NCBI GenBank assembly: GCA_029776465.1
Contig: JAKOTC010000211.1
Coordinates: forward strand, 1 to 5,633
Origin: Bacillota bacterium
GTDB lineage: Bacteria > Bacillota > Clostridia > Oscillospirales > JAKOTC01
Direction: 5' to 3'
DNA length: 5,633 bases
Part shown: positions 5,603 through 5,633 of the stretch, in pieces
How positions within the stretch are numbered: the stretch's first letter is position 1
How the letters are laid out: each line of letters begins with the position of its first letter
Program-made: the position numbers and the translations under genes
Notes under the pieces: generated by a model
What the model was told of the DNA's origin: nothing
What the model saw: only the letters and a program-made list of their open reading frames with translations
Databases searched by the model: none

Positions 5603-5633
5603 AAGGGGTTCTCTTTTTGGTTTAGAATCATAA
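5599..5633 (-). CDS. Possible C-terminal end of an upstream gene (partial)
   Basis: The last 35 bases read on the minus strand as MILNQKENPL and a TGA stop, which overlaps the next start codon as ATGA. A four-base overlap of this kind is typical of coupled genes in an operon and would explain the weak ribosome binding site of the 308-residue gene. Only about ten codons are inside the window, so the product cannot be named and the frame may be chance. Confidence 0.35.
   Translation of the reverse strand, partial: MILNQKENPL

Overview
The window looks like a piece of a chromosome from an anaerobic, motile Gram-positive bacterium of the class Clostridia. This is an inference from a 4HB-type chemoreceptor, a flavodoxin of the type common in anaerobes, strong AGGAGG ribosome binding sites and near-consensus sigma-A promoters. 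The genus cannot be read from the sequence. No RNA gene, CRISPR array, insertion sequence or phage gene is visible.

Left part (1-2385, minus strand): a two-gene chemotaxis unit, cheW followed 26 bases later by a 604-residue methyl-accepting chemotaxis protein. CheW tethers receptors to the kinase CheA, so the pair is a receptor with its coupler. No cheA, cheY, cheB or cheR lies in the window, so the rest of the pathway must be encoded elsewhere. Middle (2386-2777): a 392-base, partly AT-rich divergent intergenic region. It holds a near-perfect extended -10 promoter (TTGACA-N16-TATGAT) firing rightward, with a dyad over its -35 box, and a possible stem-loop in the cheW leader. Next (2778-3227, plus strand): a short-chain flavodoxin, an FMN electron carrier, driven by that promoter.

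Right part (3236-5633, minus strand): reading leftward in transcription order, the tail of a probable upstream gene overlaps by ATGA the start of a 308-residue protein. That protein has motifs reminiscent of alpha/alpha-toroid (terpenoid-cyclase-like) folds. An extended -10 promoter then starts a tight cluster: a DUF4865 protein, a conserved hypothetical of 164 residues (possibly SF0329-type), and a broken GNAT acetyltransferase. The acetyltransferase is the clearest oddity. Three segments of one N-acetyltransferase N-terminus lie in three successive reading frames, and the acetyl-CoA-binding half is absent. A good ribosome binding site survives, which suggests recent decay.

I found no convincing evidence for a wholly new system. 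The points most worth a second look are the decayed GNAT, the uncharacterised toroid-like protein with its neighbours, the flavodoxin promoter with its dyads, and the cheW leader.
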